Below are positions 43,859 to 53,154 of a stretch of 64,000 nt of DNA, piece by piece (within the stretch, counting starts at the first letter, position 1; each line of letters begins with the position of its first letter). Made by a program: the position numbers and the translations under genes. The notes beneath the pieces were generated by a model. The model made no database searches. It saw only the letters and a program-made list of their open reading frames with translations, and had not been told where the DNA came from. The stretch is from Xanthomonas sp. DAR 80977 (GTDB taxonomy: Bacteria > Pseudomonadota > Gammaproteobacteria > Xanthomonadales > Xanthomonadaceae): contig NZ_CP162487.1 in NCBI RefSeq assembly GCF_041240605.1, positions 4,719,001-4,783,000 on the forward strand. Reading direction: 5' to 3'.

Positions 43859-46360
43859 CTAGAACTTTGAAATCTTTTTCCCAAGCTGAAGCAGCTGCAC
43901 AGGAAGAAGTGAATGCGGTCCCAATTGCCCTTGGATGTTGCCAGGATCCTCTGAAAATAAGGGCCCATGCTGAAGGAGCGCCATCACTAGTGATCTAAGG
44001 CGATCAAGAATCTCTAGGAAATCAGACTCGGCCAGCACAAGCGTCTGAGGTAAGAAATCACCAGAAGAGTCCGCTCGCGGCGCGTTAGTTCCAACAATTG
44101 GATAAACTGAGATCCCAGGCGGCACGTTACCCTCAGCCCATTGCGTACTTACATGTAACTGCGCAGCATCGTCTTTAGACAAAGACCCAATTTTTTCGCT
44201 CTTCATTTCTATAGAAAAAGCCACATTATCGAATACCCAGAGATTATCCGGACCGCGATTGTGATCTCTTTCTGGACGAGACGAATCCGCGCCTATGGCA
44301 CCGCCCAGCTCGTGTATGACGCGCTCCACTTCGCTTGCACGGCGCGCAAATGAAAGCGCAGCCCTAAGCTGATCAAGCTCGACTAAAGCACCACTTTTGT
44401 TACTAAAATCTTTAATCCAGATTGCAATGGCTTCAGCCTGCGAGGTAATTCTCCGCTCCAGCTTTGATGGCTGCATCGGCGGACGTGAAAGCCCAGAGTT
44501 TTCCGAAAATGCAGCTGCCTGCAACTGCATCGCCGCCACTTTCTCTACAAAATAAAGATACTTAGCGGACGATTGTTTTAAAACTGATCTGGCGAGCGGC
44601 TGACTGCGCACGATGTTCGCTGCTAATTGAACCTTCTGTGCAGCCACTGAGTATTCTCTAGCCAGGGCACATTTGAGCGCATCTCGCTCGAGCTCTGCCA
44701 CTAGACGTCTCGACTCAGCAGACTCAACCACAGCATTTATGTTACTGGCCGGTTCTGAAATTTGCTGGGCGTAATAATCGCGCCACCCGATATCTCGATT
44801 TAGCGACTGACGAATCGTTTCAATAATTCCGAAAACCTGATTATCCGATTTCGATATATCCTCCGAGACTTCTCGACCAATTTCTATCTGGCGGACTGTC
44901 AATGGAGAAAAGCTTTCAAGAACTACACGTCTAGAGATGAAATTTGCCAGATCACGTCCAGCGAGTAGCACTGCGCAGTAGTCAGATGACGACCGGACAG
45001 CGCGACCCAAACCCTGCTCCACCCGGTTCGAGATCTTTCCGCGCATCCCTACTACGCCGCCTTGCAATTCTCCATCAGCCCTATCGATCAGACTCTCTCC
45101 AAACGGCAGTCCATCGATAACAAGCAGACGACATGCGGAGTCCGGCAAGTCAATGCCATCGTAACGCTGTACAAAAACAAAAAAATTTCCTTTTGATGTC
45201 TCGCGCAATCTATTAACAGCAGTCCCAACGTTGTTTTTGTCGGGCAGCGTCGCACCCAGCCCCTGCCAAAATTTGGCCACGTGATAAGACGGAACGAGAA
45301 TGACAATGTTTGTTAGCGCAGTAAAGGACCTTACGACTTCTGCGAGCTGTTCTCGTGAGAACTCAGGATTAACCAGAGAGGGCACTAGTACCATGCGCTC
45401 GCCCACTGAGCCCTCTCCAGGAATATCGATCGGCGATTTAGCTGCCACTGGGTCGCAACCAAGTTCACGCACTAAAACAGAGGCATCCTGAATTGACGCA
45501 GACATGAACAGGCGATTTTTTGCTCCGGTATAGTGTGGAACGTATTCAAGCGGAACCGGGTCAACTGTCAATGTAGCCCCCGTTCCAGACAGGACCAAGC
45601 GACAAATCTCAAGGCATTGAGATAAATATTCCCAAGCGAATGCAACCTCTGAAATAGTTGAGTACCTATTTACAATAGACCGAATCGTCTCAAGCTTTTC
45701 CGTATATATCCAATAAGGAATCTCAACAATCCCCATTGGATCATCCATCTGAATTCTGGTCCACGCAGAGGCATCACACGCTTCCATATCTGCGTTCAAT
45801 AAACTTATTAATTCAGCCCGCGCCTCGGCAGCCAGATCCGCAGTAAAGCATTTTCTAACTGCCTCAACACCCGCGTGGACGTCATCGAGAACAATAGCCG
45901 ATGGCGTCAGCCTTACGTCGCGACGAGCGAAAGTGGATTTCCCATTGAAAAATTTATCATAGGTGCAAACTATGAGACTTCTTCCAGCCAAAGCCTCTTC
46001 TGGAGGATAACTTTCTTTAGCTAGCCACGGAGAAACTTTAACTCCGACCCTCAAACCTTCCTCAACTACCTGCTCGGCAAGCTGGACAGTTGGAACAAGA
46101 TAGACACCCGGCTCGCCGCTGGCCTGCTGCATTTTGTGCCATAGATATATCAGCCCAGTAGTAGTTTTCCCTCCGCCGGTATTTAACTTGACCACCACAT
46201 CGCGCTGATTGGATGTACCGTCTAGCTTTTCGAAAATTTTTATTTGAGAAGGCCGTAACTCGACGTGAGTTACTTGTCTATCGAGCCGTGAAAATGTCTC
46301 CGCGAGGCTCGCCGGAGCTTTCTTTTCTCCCGACTTTCCCAGCTTCGTGAAATCGACCAT
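43859..46360 (-). CDS. XPD/DinG-like SF2 helicase fused to a PD-(D/E)XK nuclease
   Basis: The product has 833 residues. Walker A is VVVKLNTGGGKTT (56-68) and motif II is DDVH (159-162). The Rad3-type block FVQRYDGIDLPDSACRLLVI (396-415) with GLPFGESL and motif VI QGLGRAVRS (449-457) follows. After a helical middle, residues 704-720 read PDNLWVFDNVAFSIEMK (D705, E718, K720), a canonical nuclease triad. No iron-sulfur Cys set is obvious. Composition is AT-rich against the core genome, and AAGGAGGA precedes the ATG. A phage-defence role is inferred from context and architecture. Confidence 0.75.
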   Translation of the reverse strand: MVDFTKLGKSGEKKAPASLAETFSRLDRQVTHVELRPSQIKIFEKLDGTSNQRDVVVKLNTGGGKTTTGLIYLWHKMQQASGEPGVYLVPTVQLAEQVVEEGLRVGVKVSPWLAKESYPPEEALAGRSLIVCTYDKFFNGKSTFARRDVRLTPSAIVLDDVHAGVEAVRKCFTADLAAEARAELISLLNADMEACDASAWTRIQMDDPMGIVEIPYWIYTEKLETIRSIVNRYSTISEVAFAWEYLSQCLEICRLVLSGTGATLTVDPVPLEYVPHYTGAKNRLFMSASIQDASVLVRELGCDPVAAKSPIDIPGEGSVGERMVLVPSLVNPEFSREQLAEVVRSFTALTNIVILVPSYHVAKFWQGLGATLPDKNNVGTAVNRLRETSKGNFFVFVQRYDGIDLPDSACRLLVIDGLPFGESLIDRADGELQGGVVGMRGKISNRVEQGLGRAVRSSSDYCAVLLAGRDLANFISRRVVLESFSPLTVRQIEIGREVSEDISKSDNQVFGIIETIRQSLNRDIGWRDYYAQQISEPASNINAVVESAESRRLVAELERDALKCALAREYSVAAQKVQLAANIVRSQPLARSVLKQSSAKYLYFVEKVAAMQLQAAAFSENSGLSRPPMQPSKLERRITSQAEAIAIWIKDFSNKSGALVELDQLRAALSFARRASEVERVIHELGGAIGADSSRPERDHNRGPDNLWVFDNVAFSIEMKSEKIGSLSKDDAAQLHVSTQWAEGNVPPGISVYPIVGTNAPRADSSGDFLPQTLVLAESDFLEILDRLRSLVMALLQHGPLFSEDPGNIQGQLGPHSLLPVQLLQLGKKISKF

Positions 46361-46520
46361 ACGTCCTCCTTCCCTAGATAGCTATAGCATGACCCGAGCG
46401 CCGCTAAGTTTCAAGACTTAGGGCTTCTTAGTCTAAAAAATGCGACTCACAGAAAGCTTTCAATTTGCCAGGGAAACCTATTTTTTGCGCTCGTTTTCGC
46501 ATCTAAAAAATGAAGTGCCA

Positions 46521-46550
46521 AAAAAAAGCGGCCCGAAGGCCGCCTTTTTT
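46521..46550 (-). terminator. Terminator of the former aceE
   Basis: GCGGCC-CGAA-GGCCGC with A-run and T-run on either side. It lies just beyond the aceE 3' remnant in the same orientation as the live aceE terminator at 50417-50447, so it is probably the original one. Confidence 0.85.
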
Positions 46551-46560
46551 ACATCGATGC

Positions 46561-46660
46561 CGTATCACGCCCCGTTCGGGTTCACCTTTCCGCGTCGATC
46601 TTGTACTGCTTGATCGCCCGCGCCACATCCTTCCCGGTCATCTTTCCGTCCTTCGCCAGC
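46561..46660 (-). pseudogene. Displaced 3' end of aceE (attachment-site remnant)
   Basis: The minus strand reads LAKDGKMTGKDVARAIKQYK then IDAER and stop, matching the end of live aceE. Over 46591-46660 it differs from 50491-50560 at five of 70 positions, and those I checked are synonymous third positions. A one-base deletion near 46588 breaks the last codons. It marks where aceE ended before the 3.9-kb segment arrived. Confidence 0.85.
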
Positions 46661-46704
46661 ATTGAAAACGGGGTCTGAAAAACGGGGTTAGAAAAACGGG
46701 GGTC

Positions 46705-46732
46705 AGGTTCACTTATAGCCAGAAGTGAACCT
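46705..46732. repeat. Hairpin repeat AGGTTCACTT...AAGTGAACCT, copy 1
   Basis: A perfect 10-bp stem with an 8-nt loop next to a GGGGTCAGG word. Such GTCAGGTTCACTT / GTCAGAGTGCACTT motifs often accompany REP-associated transposases in these bacteria. Confidence 0.75.
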
Positions 46733-46753
46733 GCCCCGTTATTCGGTCATCGA

Positions 46754-46921
46754 TCAATGGCTCAGCGCGTCTCGTAGATCCTGCACCGCAGCAGCAGCCT
46801 TACGCAGTTTGCCGAACCCATAGTGTCCGACCTTATGTTCCATGCCCTGCCCAAGTTTGTTGGGCTTGCACAGCAGGCACCCCGCTCGGCGTGCCTTGGA
46901 ACTTCCCCGCTTGTGGTTCAT
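46754..46921 (-). CDS. Small conserved protein with GCLLCKP motif
   Basis: The product has 55 residues: MNHKRGSSKARRAGCLLCKP, then KLGQGMEHKVGHYGFGKLRK. The CLLC pair could bind zinc. ATG 46921 is fixed by a textbook AAGGAGG site 5 nt upstream. It lies between two copies of the hairpin repeat inside the aceE-flanked segment. I have seen similar tiny proteins in other proteobacteria but know no function. Confidence 0.65.
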   Translation of the reverse strand: MNHKRGSSKARRAGCLLCKPNKLGQGMEHKVGHYGFGKLRKAAAAVQDLRDALSH

Positions 46922-46958
46922 CTCGACCTCCTTCGTTCGTTCTCGGGAAACGGACGGT

Positions 46959-46986
46959 AGGTTCACTTACAGCCAGAAGTGAACCT
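46959..46986. repeat. Hairpin repeat AGGTTCACTT...AAGTGAACCT, copy 2
   Basis: The same stem as at 46705-46732 with one loop change. The two copies bracket the small GCLLCKP gene. Confidence 0.75.
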
Positions 46987-47292
46987 GACCCCGTTATTGT
47001 CGATTTTCGGGGGCATATTCGCGGTCCTTGCGAATGCGGGCCGGCCAGGGGAAGAGCGCTCTCTTCCGCTGCGGCCCCTCCTCTCCCGCGTGGCGGGAGA
47101 GGGACAGAGCGTTATTGCCTGATGGGCGTCCCAGCGCACGTTCTACCATTGCCTGAAAGGCTGGATCTTCCAAGGCGCGCTACTGCATGGGATGCCGCCG
47201 CACCGCGTCTTCACCTTCCGGCGCCTGATCTCGGCGTAGCCAAACACCATGGTCTGAGGAAGTGCACTCTGCCCCCACCCCGGTGCAGCGCA

Positions 47293-47475
47293 TATCGCAC
47301 CTTGCTCGATAAGGTCCTGACCAACGACCTGCTAGCCGACATCCGCATTCACCTCCAGCAGCAGCGCGCCCTTGGCTACGACGCATTCCGCACCATGGTC
47401 GAGAACAAGACCCACCGCTTCGCTGGCGCCAGGCCCGCCCATCGGCCACGCAAACCCACCACGACCACCGAATAA
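47293..47475 (+). pseudogene. C-terminal fragment of a REP-associated tyrosine transposase (RAYT)
   Basis: The last about 50 codons read DIRIHLQQQRALGYDAFRTM, then VENKTHRFAGARPAHRPRK, the typical C-terminal end of RAYT (Y1-type) transposases. The HUH and Tyr catalytic part is absent, and the upstream frame (47100-47290) is a different broken sequence. GTCAACCTGACCCCG just downstream fits the REP-like ends. Confidence 0.6.
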
Positions 47476-47594
47476 GTCAACCTGACCCCGTTACTCGGCC
47501 GCGGTGGACCATAGGAATTGGCGACTTAATTACCCCCGCCTCTTTGCTCGCCCCTCTGCTCGGACGGATAGGCCCCAAAAGCTAAAATTCTTAA

Positions 47595-49055
47595 TTATTT
47601 AGATGGGGGCTTAACACCACCTCGCCGCTTCAAACTAGCGGCAACGCGGAAAATATCTGGAATATTTATTTTACCACTTGAACGCCGCTCGGTGATACCC
47701 AATCGAGTCAACGCGTCAAGTAATGATGCTTCGGCAGCGCCACCTTGCAATTCTAGCGGCCCAAGGTATTTTCCCGCCTCAACATCCTTCCTTATCTTTC
47801 TCACCACCCCGCCATTTTTCCAACGCACAATAATAGCCTGCTCCGCACAGGGAACCTCCATACCTGAAAGCGCCCCCAGGACGTCTTTAATCCAAATATG
47901 ATCCTCCGAGAGTTGATCAAATCTAACTTGAGAAGCTTTCTGCACACCTTCCTTAATTCCGTGATGGTCAATGGCTTGACGTTTAGATGCAGATGCATCA
48001 TGCACCCCTTTATCCGCAGCTATTTTTAATGCAGTCAGAAATGTTCGAGGCGCTGTCTGTCCGTGCGCGTCACCCAAGTGATTAGGCAGCCAAGTATATG
48101 TTCTTCCGCGGCGATGATCGCTCCCCATATATTCCCCTGCCAATACGGAGAAGAGGCCCGCCTGGGCCGACTCGTCCATTTTTAGCCCTTCAGGAATCAC
48201 AGAAACACCACGCTCTTTGGTAACAGTCAACTTCCGAGAATGGAGGAGATCTAATAGAGAAGACGCAGAATCTGGCAAATTAAGTAATCGGCTATACAAC
48301 AACCCATATAGGTCATTTGTTGACCATTTTAACTCAACCCGTTCCGCCCTGAGCTTGGATGCGTCTGGAAAATCAAAAGCCAGATTATCATCCGCCTGAT
48401 CAGGACGAATGAATATCTTTGCCCTAATCGACGTGTAGCTCCTTAATGAGAGAGCGAGCCTTAGCAGTCCGCGAGTCAGCTCACGCACCGTTTGCCAACT
48501 ATCGCCAAGGCGATCAAGAGCATCAAAAACTATAATGAGCTTGATCCCCTCAGCCTTGAGCGCGCGATCGGCATTAATCATAGCCTTCTCATAGGCTTCC
48601 GGATCCAGCTGGATCTTTCTTACTGCATCACTAAATGTGAGATCCTTCCATCGCTCATCCAATGCCTTCATAAATACAACACGCCAAATAGCCTCAGGTT
48701 CTGCACCCTCTTTTAGGAGAGCTGCAAGAATTCGACTGGACGGAGAAATTCCACTCGAAAAATCCTCACCTGAAAATCCCAGGAAAGCGCGAACAGAGCC
48801 CAACTTCAACTTCGGATATGCGTAAGCCAATAGTTCGCGAGTCTTATCCTCGATAAGCGCTCCGGACCAGAAGCTTTTTCCAACACCACGATTGCCGACA
48901 ACAATCGCACGATCCGGATCTAGTGCCCCCTCATGCCCTCGAGGCGCGTAGACCTCCTCAGGCGCAGGCGGCCTAGAAGCGTTATGGGAGACATCTAACG
49001 GCAGAGACCGCAGACCTTCTCTAAGGCTATGAACAATGTTAGCGCGGGTAGCCAC
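47595..49055 (-). CDS. P-loop NTPase, second gene of a coupled ATPase pair
   Basis: The product has 486 residues. Walker A is VVGNRGVGKSFW (residues 52-63) and Walker B is KLIIVFDALDRLGD (172-185). An AAA/STAND-like region with RELTRGLLRLALSLR follows, and the C-terminal third has a winged-helix look (LLDALTRLGITERRSSGKI). ATG 49055 follows the ParA-like stop with a 1-nt gap, so the two are translationally coupled. Composition is AT-rich. No known defence system is matched with certainty. Function is unknown. Confidence 0.65.
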   Translation of the reverse strand: MATRANIVHSLREGLRSLPLDVSHNASRPPAPEEVYAPRGHEGALDPDRAIVVGNRGVGKSFWSGALIEDKTRELLAYAYPKLKLGSVRAFLGFSGEDFSSGISPSSRILAALLKEGAEPEAIWRVVFMKALDERWKDLTFSDAVRKIQLDPEAYEKAMINADRALKAEGIKLIIVFDALDRLGDSWQTVRELTRGLLRLALSLRSYTSIRAKIFIRPDQADDNLAFDFPDASKLRAERVELKWSTNDLYGLLYSRLLNLPDSASSLLDLLHSRKLTVTKERGVSVIPEGLKMDESAQAGLFSVLAGEYMGSDHRRGRTYTWLPNHLGDAHGQTAPRTFLTALKIAADKGVHDASASKRQAIDHHGIKEGVQKASQVRFDQLSEDHIWIKDVLGALSGMEVPCAEQAIIVRWKNGGVVRKIRKDVEAGKYLGPLELQGGAAEASLLDALTRLGITERRSSGKINIPDIFRVAASLKRRGGVKPPSK

Positions 49056-49056
49056 G

Positions 49057-50355
49057 TCAAACCCTCAACCGTTCTTTACACGACTTAATAAAATCACCGA
49101 AAGCTGCCAACGCTATGCCGCCTGACAGAACATCAGGATTACCGATCGGATCAAAATCCCGAAAATTTCCATCATCTGCTATAATCCAAGCATAATGTGG
49201 CGCCTCAAGATCATCGAGCGAAAAGCCGATCTCTTCACTATCTCCATAGAGCGATTTCGAGAAAATCTCAAAGGCCTCGTCGCGAAACGCCGCCTGATCG
49301 CTCGCCTTCAGGCTCGCCTTTGCATGAACCATCTTTAATCGCATCACCCATTCAAAATTTCCACCCAGCACGAAACGCGACATATGAGCAAAAGCGAAAC
49401 TATATCCGGAAAACGTTTGCGGGGTATTGTGCCCGAATAGCAAGACGTCCCCGTTTAAATTCAGAATCGATGCAGCGGTAGACTCACTCATACCTGCCCT
49501 AGCATCAATTAGGACAGCGTCGTAGCGTCCTCGCGATGTGAGACCGCATATTAAACGATCAATGCGCCCAGCAAATGTAGTCTCTACGCCACCAATTATC
49601 TGACCGCCATAAGCCCTAAAAAGCTTGCCGAGGAACAAACCTGGATTTTTGTACGTTGTTGATCCTACCGCAGGGCAAACGTGCACTAGGCCAGCACCTC
49701 GAGTGAGACCACTTGTGCCGATCGCGTCAACAAGCATGGCGTTGGCGTCCACACTTCCCGCCCGAAGCTCTACAAGGTAATCCAATACTCCATAGAGTGG
49801 CCGATCGCTCTCACGAAGCAAGTGATCACCAACTCCCGGAGCCTCTAAATCCAGATCAATTACTAGAACGTTGTGTCCATCATTCGCCAAACTTGAAGCC
49901 AGCATGGACAATGCAGTTGTCCTACCCACTCCGCCCTTCAAACTCCAAAATACAAGCCTAGGTGGCTGAGCGTCGTCAGATTTAGAGATCGACGGAGGCA
50001 GCAACCAATCTTGTCCGTTTGCACGTCGATCAATAACACACGCCTTCACTTCTGAACCGTCCCCTAGCTGCACCATTTCAGGCAATGCTAGATGGCTCAT
50101 CTCGCCCAAGGAGTGGTCGCTCTGCTTCGTCACATTGTCAGGAATACATTGACTGTAACGGCCAAGGTGCTCAGCAATGGCTCCCCTAAGCAAGGACATA
50201 TCGACCGTATGCGCGAGCCTATCTGGAACTATTAGCGCTAGTGCCCCAGCAGCATCGCGCACGAACCATCCTTGCTCGAGAAGCACCCCATGGCCCATCG
50301 AAGAAATGAGCGAACAAACCTTGCTGAGGGAGTCATCAAATGTTGCGCCGGCCAT
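49057..50355 (-). CDS. ParA/MinD-like ATPase, first gene of the pair
   Basis: The product has 432 residues. After a unique N-terminal 130 residues comes the deviant Walker A SLKGGVGRTTALS (138-150), then LVIDLDLEAPGVGDHLL (165-181) and YDAVLIDARAGMSE. This is a SIMIBI-class fold, with the DxDLEAPG signature seen in signalling or defence-linked relatives rather than in plasmid ParA. No ParB-like gene is present. It is probably co-transcribed with the downstream P-loop NTPase. The whole pair sits inside the aceE-bounded segment. Confidence 0.68.
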   Translation of the reverse strand: MAGATFDDSLSKVCSLISSMGHGVLLEQGWFVRDAAGALALIVPDRLAHTVDMSLLRGAIAEHLGRYSQCIPDNVTKQSDHSLGEMSHLALPEMVQLGDGSEVKACVIDRRANGQDWLLPPSISKSDDAQPPRLVFWSLKGGVGRTTALSMLASSLANDGHNVLVIDLDLEAPGVGDHLLRESDRPLYGVLDYLVELRAGSVDANAMLVDAIGTSGLTRGAGLVHVCPAVGSTTYKNPGLFLGKLFRAYGGQIIGGVETTFAGRIDRLICGLTSRGRYDAVLIDARAGMSESTAASILNLNGDVLLFGHNTPQTFSGYSFAFAHMSRFVLGGNFEWVMRLKMVHAKASLKASDQAAFRDEAFEIFSKSLYGDSEEIGFSLDDLEAPHYAWIIADDGNFRDFDPIGNPDVLSGGIALAAFGDFIKSCKERLRV

Positions 50356-50416
50356 GGCTCATCCAAATATTAAGGTCAGGTCAGTTTAGGCTGACGTTGA
50401 ACGGGAGGCTAGATGC

Positions 50417-50447
50417 AAAAAAGGGCGGCATCATAGCCGCCCTTTTG
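50417..50447 (-). terminator. Terminator of aceE
   Basis: GGGCGGC pairs with GCCGCCC around TATGAT, followed by six T on the minus strand, 16 nt after the aceE stop. Confidence 0.9.
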
Positions 50448-50460
50448 TCAGCATGCTGAA

Positions 50461-50560
50461 CCATCAAACCCCAACCGGATTAGCCTTCTCCGCATCGATC
50501 TTGTACTGCTTGATCGCCCGAGCCACATCCTTCCCAGTCATCTTGCCATCCTTCGCCAGC
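50461..50560. repeat. aceE-end direct repeat, live copy
   Basis: This 100-nt stretch carries the current aceE 3' end. Its counterpart at 46561-46660 lies exactly 3,900 nt away. Similarity stops sharply at 50560/46660 (after cttcgccagc), which defines one junction of the inserted segment. Confidence 0.85.
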
Positions 50561-53154
50561 GCCGCAATCGCCGCATGCGCGATGTAGTAGCGGTCAACCT
50601 CGAAGAACCGCCGCAGGTTGGCGCGGGTATCCGAGCGGCCGAAGCCATCCGTCCCCAGCACGGTGTAGTGCGTCGGCACGAAAGCGCGGATCTGGTCGGC
50701 AAAGGCACGCACGTAATCCGTGGCGGCGATCACCGGCCCCTGCCGCCCTTCCAGCAGCTGCGTCACATAAGGCTTGCGCTGCTCGCCTTCCGGATGCAGG
50801 CGGTTCCAGCGCTCCGCATCGAACCCATCGCGGCGCAGTTCGTTGAAGCTGGGGCAGGACCAGATGTCGGCGGTGACGCCGAAGTCCTTGTCCAGCAGCT
50901 CGGCGGCGGCGATGGCTTCGCGCAGGATGGTGCCCGAGCCCAGCAGCTGCACGCGCAGTTCGCCCTTCTTGGGCTTGCCGGCGTCCTGCAGCAGGTACAT
51001 GCCCTTGATGATGCCGTCCTCTGCACCGGCCGGCATTTCCGGGTGGGTGTAGTTTTCGTTCATCAGGGTGATGTAGTAGTACTCGTCCACCTGCTCTTGC
51101 ATCATCCGCTTCATGCCGTACTGCATGACCACGGTGACCTCGAAGCCGAAGGTGGGGTCGTAGCTGCGCACGTTCGGGATCGACCCGGCGATGACCTGGC
51201 TGAAGCCGTCTTCGTGCTGCAGGCCTTCGCCGTTGAGCGTGGTGCGGCCGGCGGTGCCGCCGAGCAGGAAGCCGCGGGTGCGCATGTCCGCCGCCTGCCA
51301 GGCGATGTCGCCCACGCGCTGGAAGCCGAACATGGAGTAGTAGATGTAGAACGGCAGCATCGGCACGTTGCTGACCGAGTAGCTGGTGCCGGCGGCCAGC
51401 CACGAGGAGATGGCGCCCGGCTCGCTGATGCCCTGCTGCAGCACCTGGCCGGACTGGTCCTCGCGGTAGAACATCAGCTGGTCGGCGTCCACCGGCTTGT
51501 ACTTCTGGCCGAACGGGGCGTAGATGCCGATCTGGCGGAACATGCCTTCCATGCCGAAGGTGCGCGCTTCGTCGGCCACGATGGGCACGATGCGCGGGCC
51601 CAGGTCCTTGTCGCGCAGGGCGATGTTGAGGCTCTGCACGAAGGCCATGGTGGTGGAGTAGCTGCGCTCGCCGCTGGACTTGAGCAGGCGGTCGTACTTG
51701 TCCAGGCCGGGCACGGTGAACGACTGGTCGGCCTTGCGGCGGCGCTGCGGCAGGTAGCCGCCGAGCGCGGCGCGGCGTTCCTGCAGGTACTGCACTTCCG
51801 GCGAGTCCGGACCGGGGTGGTAGAACGGCACCTGCTCGGCGTCGGCCAGCTGCTTGTCGCTGAGCGGGATGTTGAAGCGGTCGCGGAACGCGCGCACGGC
51901 GTCGTCGTCCAGCTTCTTGGTCTGGTGGGTGGGGTTGAGCGATTCGCCCGAGGAGCCCATGCCGTAGCCCTTGACGGTCTTGGCCAGGATCACGGTGGGC
52001 ATGCCCTTGGTGTTCACCGCCTGGTGGTAGGCGGCGTAGACCTTGTGCGGGTCGTGGCCGCCGCGGTTCAGGCGCCAGATGTCGTCGTCGGACAGGCCGG
52101 CGACCATGGCCGCGGTCTCCGGGTATTTGCCGAAGAAGTTGGCGCGGGTGTAGGCGCCGCCGAAGGCCTTGCAGTTCTGGTATTCGCCGTCGACGGTTTC
52201 CATCATCAGCTTGCGCAGCACGCCGTCGGTGTCGCGCGCCAGCAGCGCGTCCCAGTAGCCGCCCCACAGCAGCTTGATGACGTTCCAGCCGCCGCCGCGG
52301 AACACGCCTTCCAGCTCCTGGATGATCTTGCCGTTGCCGCGCACCGGGCCGTCCAGGCGCTGCAGGTTGCAGTTCACCACGAAGATCAGGTTATCCAGGC
52401 CTTCGCGGCCGGCCAGGGCGATGGCGCCCAGGGTTTCCGGCTCGTCGCTCTCGCCGTCGCCGATGAAGCACCACACCTTGCGGTCGGACTTCTCGATCAG
52501 GCCGCGGTGCTCCAGGTACTTCATGAACTGCGCCTGGTAGATGGCGCTGAGCGGGCCCAGGCCCATCGACACGGTGGGGGTCTGCCAGAAGTCCGGCATC
52601 AGCCACGGGTGCGGGTAGGAGGAGATGCCCTGGCCGTCCACTTCCATGCGGAAATGGTCGAGCTGGGTCTCGTTGATGCGGCCTTCGAGGAAGGCGCGGG
52701 CGTAGATGCCCGGGGCGCTGTGGCCCTGGATGTAGAGCAGGTCGCCGGGGTGCTTGTCGGACGGGGCGCGCCAGAAGTGGTTGAAGCCCACGTCGTAGAG
52801 GGTGGCGGCCGAGGCGAAGGAGGCGATGTGGCCGCCCAGGTCGCCGGGCTTGCGGTTGGCGCGGACCACGGTGGCCATGGCGTTCCAGCGGATGATCGAG
52901 CGGATCTTCCACTCGATGGCCGCATCGCCCGGGCTCTTGGCCTCGTTGGCGGGCGCGATGGTGTTGACGTACTCGGTGGTCGGCGAGAACGGCAGGTAGG
53001 CGCCGGAGCGGCGGGTCAGTTCGACCATGTCCTCCAGCAGCTGATGCGCGCGCTCGGGGCCCGCCACATCGATGACGGCCTTGAGCGATTCGATCCACTC
53101 CTGGGTCTCAGTGGGGTTCGGATCGTTCTGCAGCACCTCGTTCAACCAGTTCAT
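50464..53154 (-). CDS. aceE: Pyruvate dehydrogenase E1 component, homodimeric type
   Basis: The product has 896 residues, the full length for the homodimeric E1. It decarboxylates pyruvate with thiamine diphosphate and acetylates the lipoyl group of E2. The ThDP motif is seen as FIGDGESDEPETLGAI and FVVNCNLQRLDGPVRGN, and GMGSSGESLNPTHQTKK and TLNGEGLQHEDGFS are family signatures. ATG 53154 has GGGAG upstream; the longer frame to 53223 is not needed. The last about 32 codons come from the inserted segment but keep the protein sequence. Confidence 0.95.
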   Translation of the reverse strand: MNWLNEVLQNDPNPTETQEWIESLKAVIDVAGPERAHQLLEDMVELTRRSGAYLPFSPTTEYVNTIAPANEAKSPGDAAIEWKIRSIIRWNAMATVVRANRKPGDLGGHIASFASAATLYDVGFNHFWRAPSDKHPGDLLYIQGHSAPGIYARAFLEGRINETQLDHFRMEVDGQGISSYPHPWLMPDFWQTPTVSMGLGPLSAIYQAQFMKYLEHRGLIEKSDRKVWCFIGDGESDEPETLGAIALAGREGLDNLIFVVNCNLQRLDGPVRGNGKIIQELEGVFRGGGWNVIKLLWGGYWDALLARDTDGVLRKLMMETVDGEYQNCKAFGGAYTRANFFGKYPETAAMVAGLSDDDIWRLNRGGHDPHKVYAAYHQAVNTKGMPTVILAKTVKGYGMGSSGESLNPTHQTKKLDDDAVRAFRDRFNIPLSDKQLADAEQVPFYHPGPDSPEVQYLQERRAALGGYLPQRRRKADQSFTVPGLDKYDRLLKSSGERSYSTTMAFVQSLNIALRDKDLGPRIVPIVADEARTFGMEGMFRQIGIYAPFGQKYKPVDADQLMFYREDQSGQVLQQGISEPGAISSWLAAGTSYSVSNVPMLPFYIYYSMFGFQRVGDIAWQAADMRTRGFLLGGTAGRTTLNGEGLQHEDGFSQVIAGSIPNVRSYDPTFGFEVTVVMQYGMKRMMQEQVDEYYYITLMNENYTHPEMPAGAEDGIIKGMYLLQDAGKPKKGELRVQLLGSGTILREAIAAAELLDKDFGVTADIWSCPSFNELRRDGFDAERWNRLHPEGEQRKPYVTQLLEGRQGPVIAATDYVRAFADQIRAFVPTHYTVLGTDGFGRSDTRANLRRFFEVDRYYIAHAAIAALAKDGKMTGKDVARAIKQYKIDAEKANPVGV

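Noticed and set aside
46705..46986. IS terminal inverted repeats
   Set aside because: Each copy is itself a hairpin and no transposase lies between them; they fit REP-like elements better.
49057..50355. Plasmid partition ParA
   Set aside because: No ParB, no parS-like repeats, and the DxDLEAPG signature plus the coupled NTPase fit another role.
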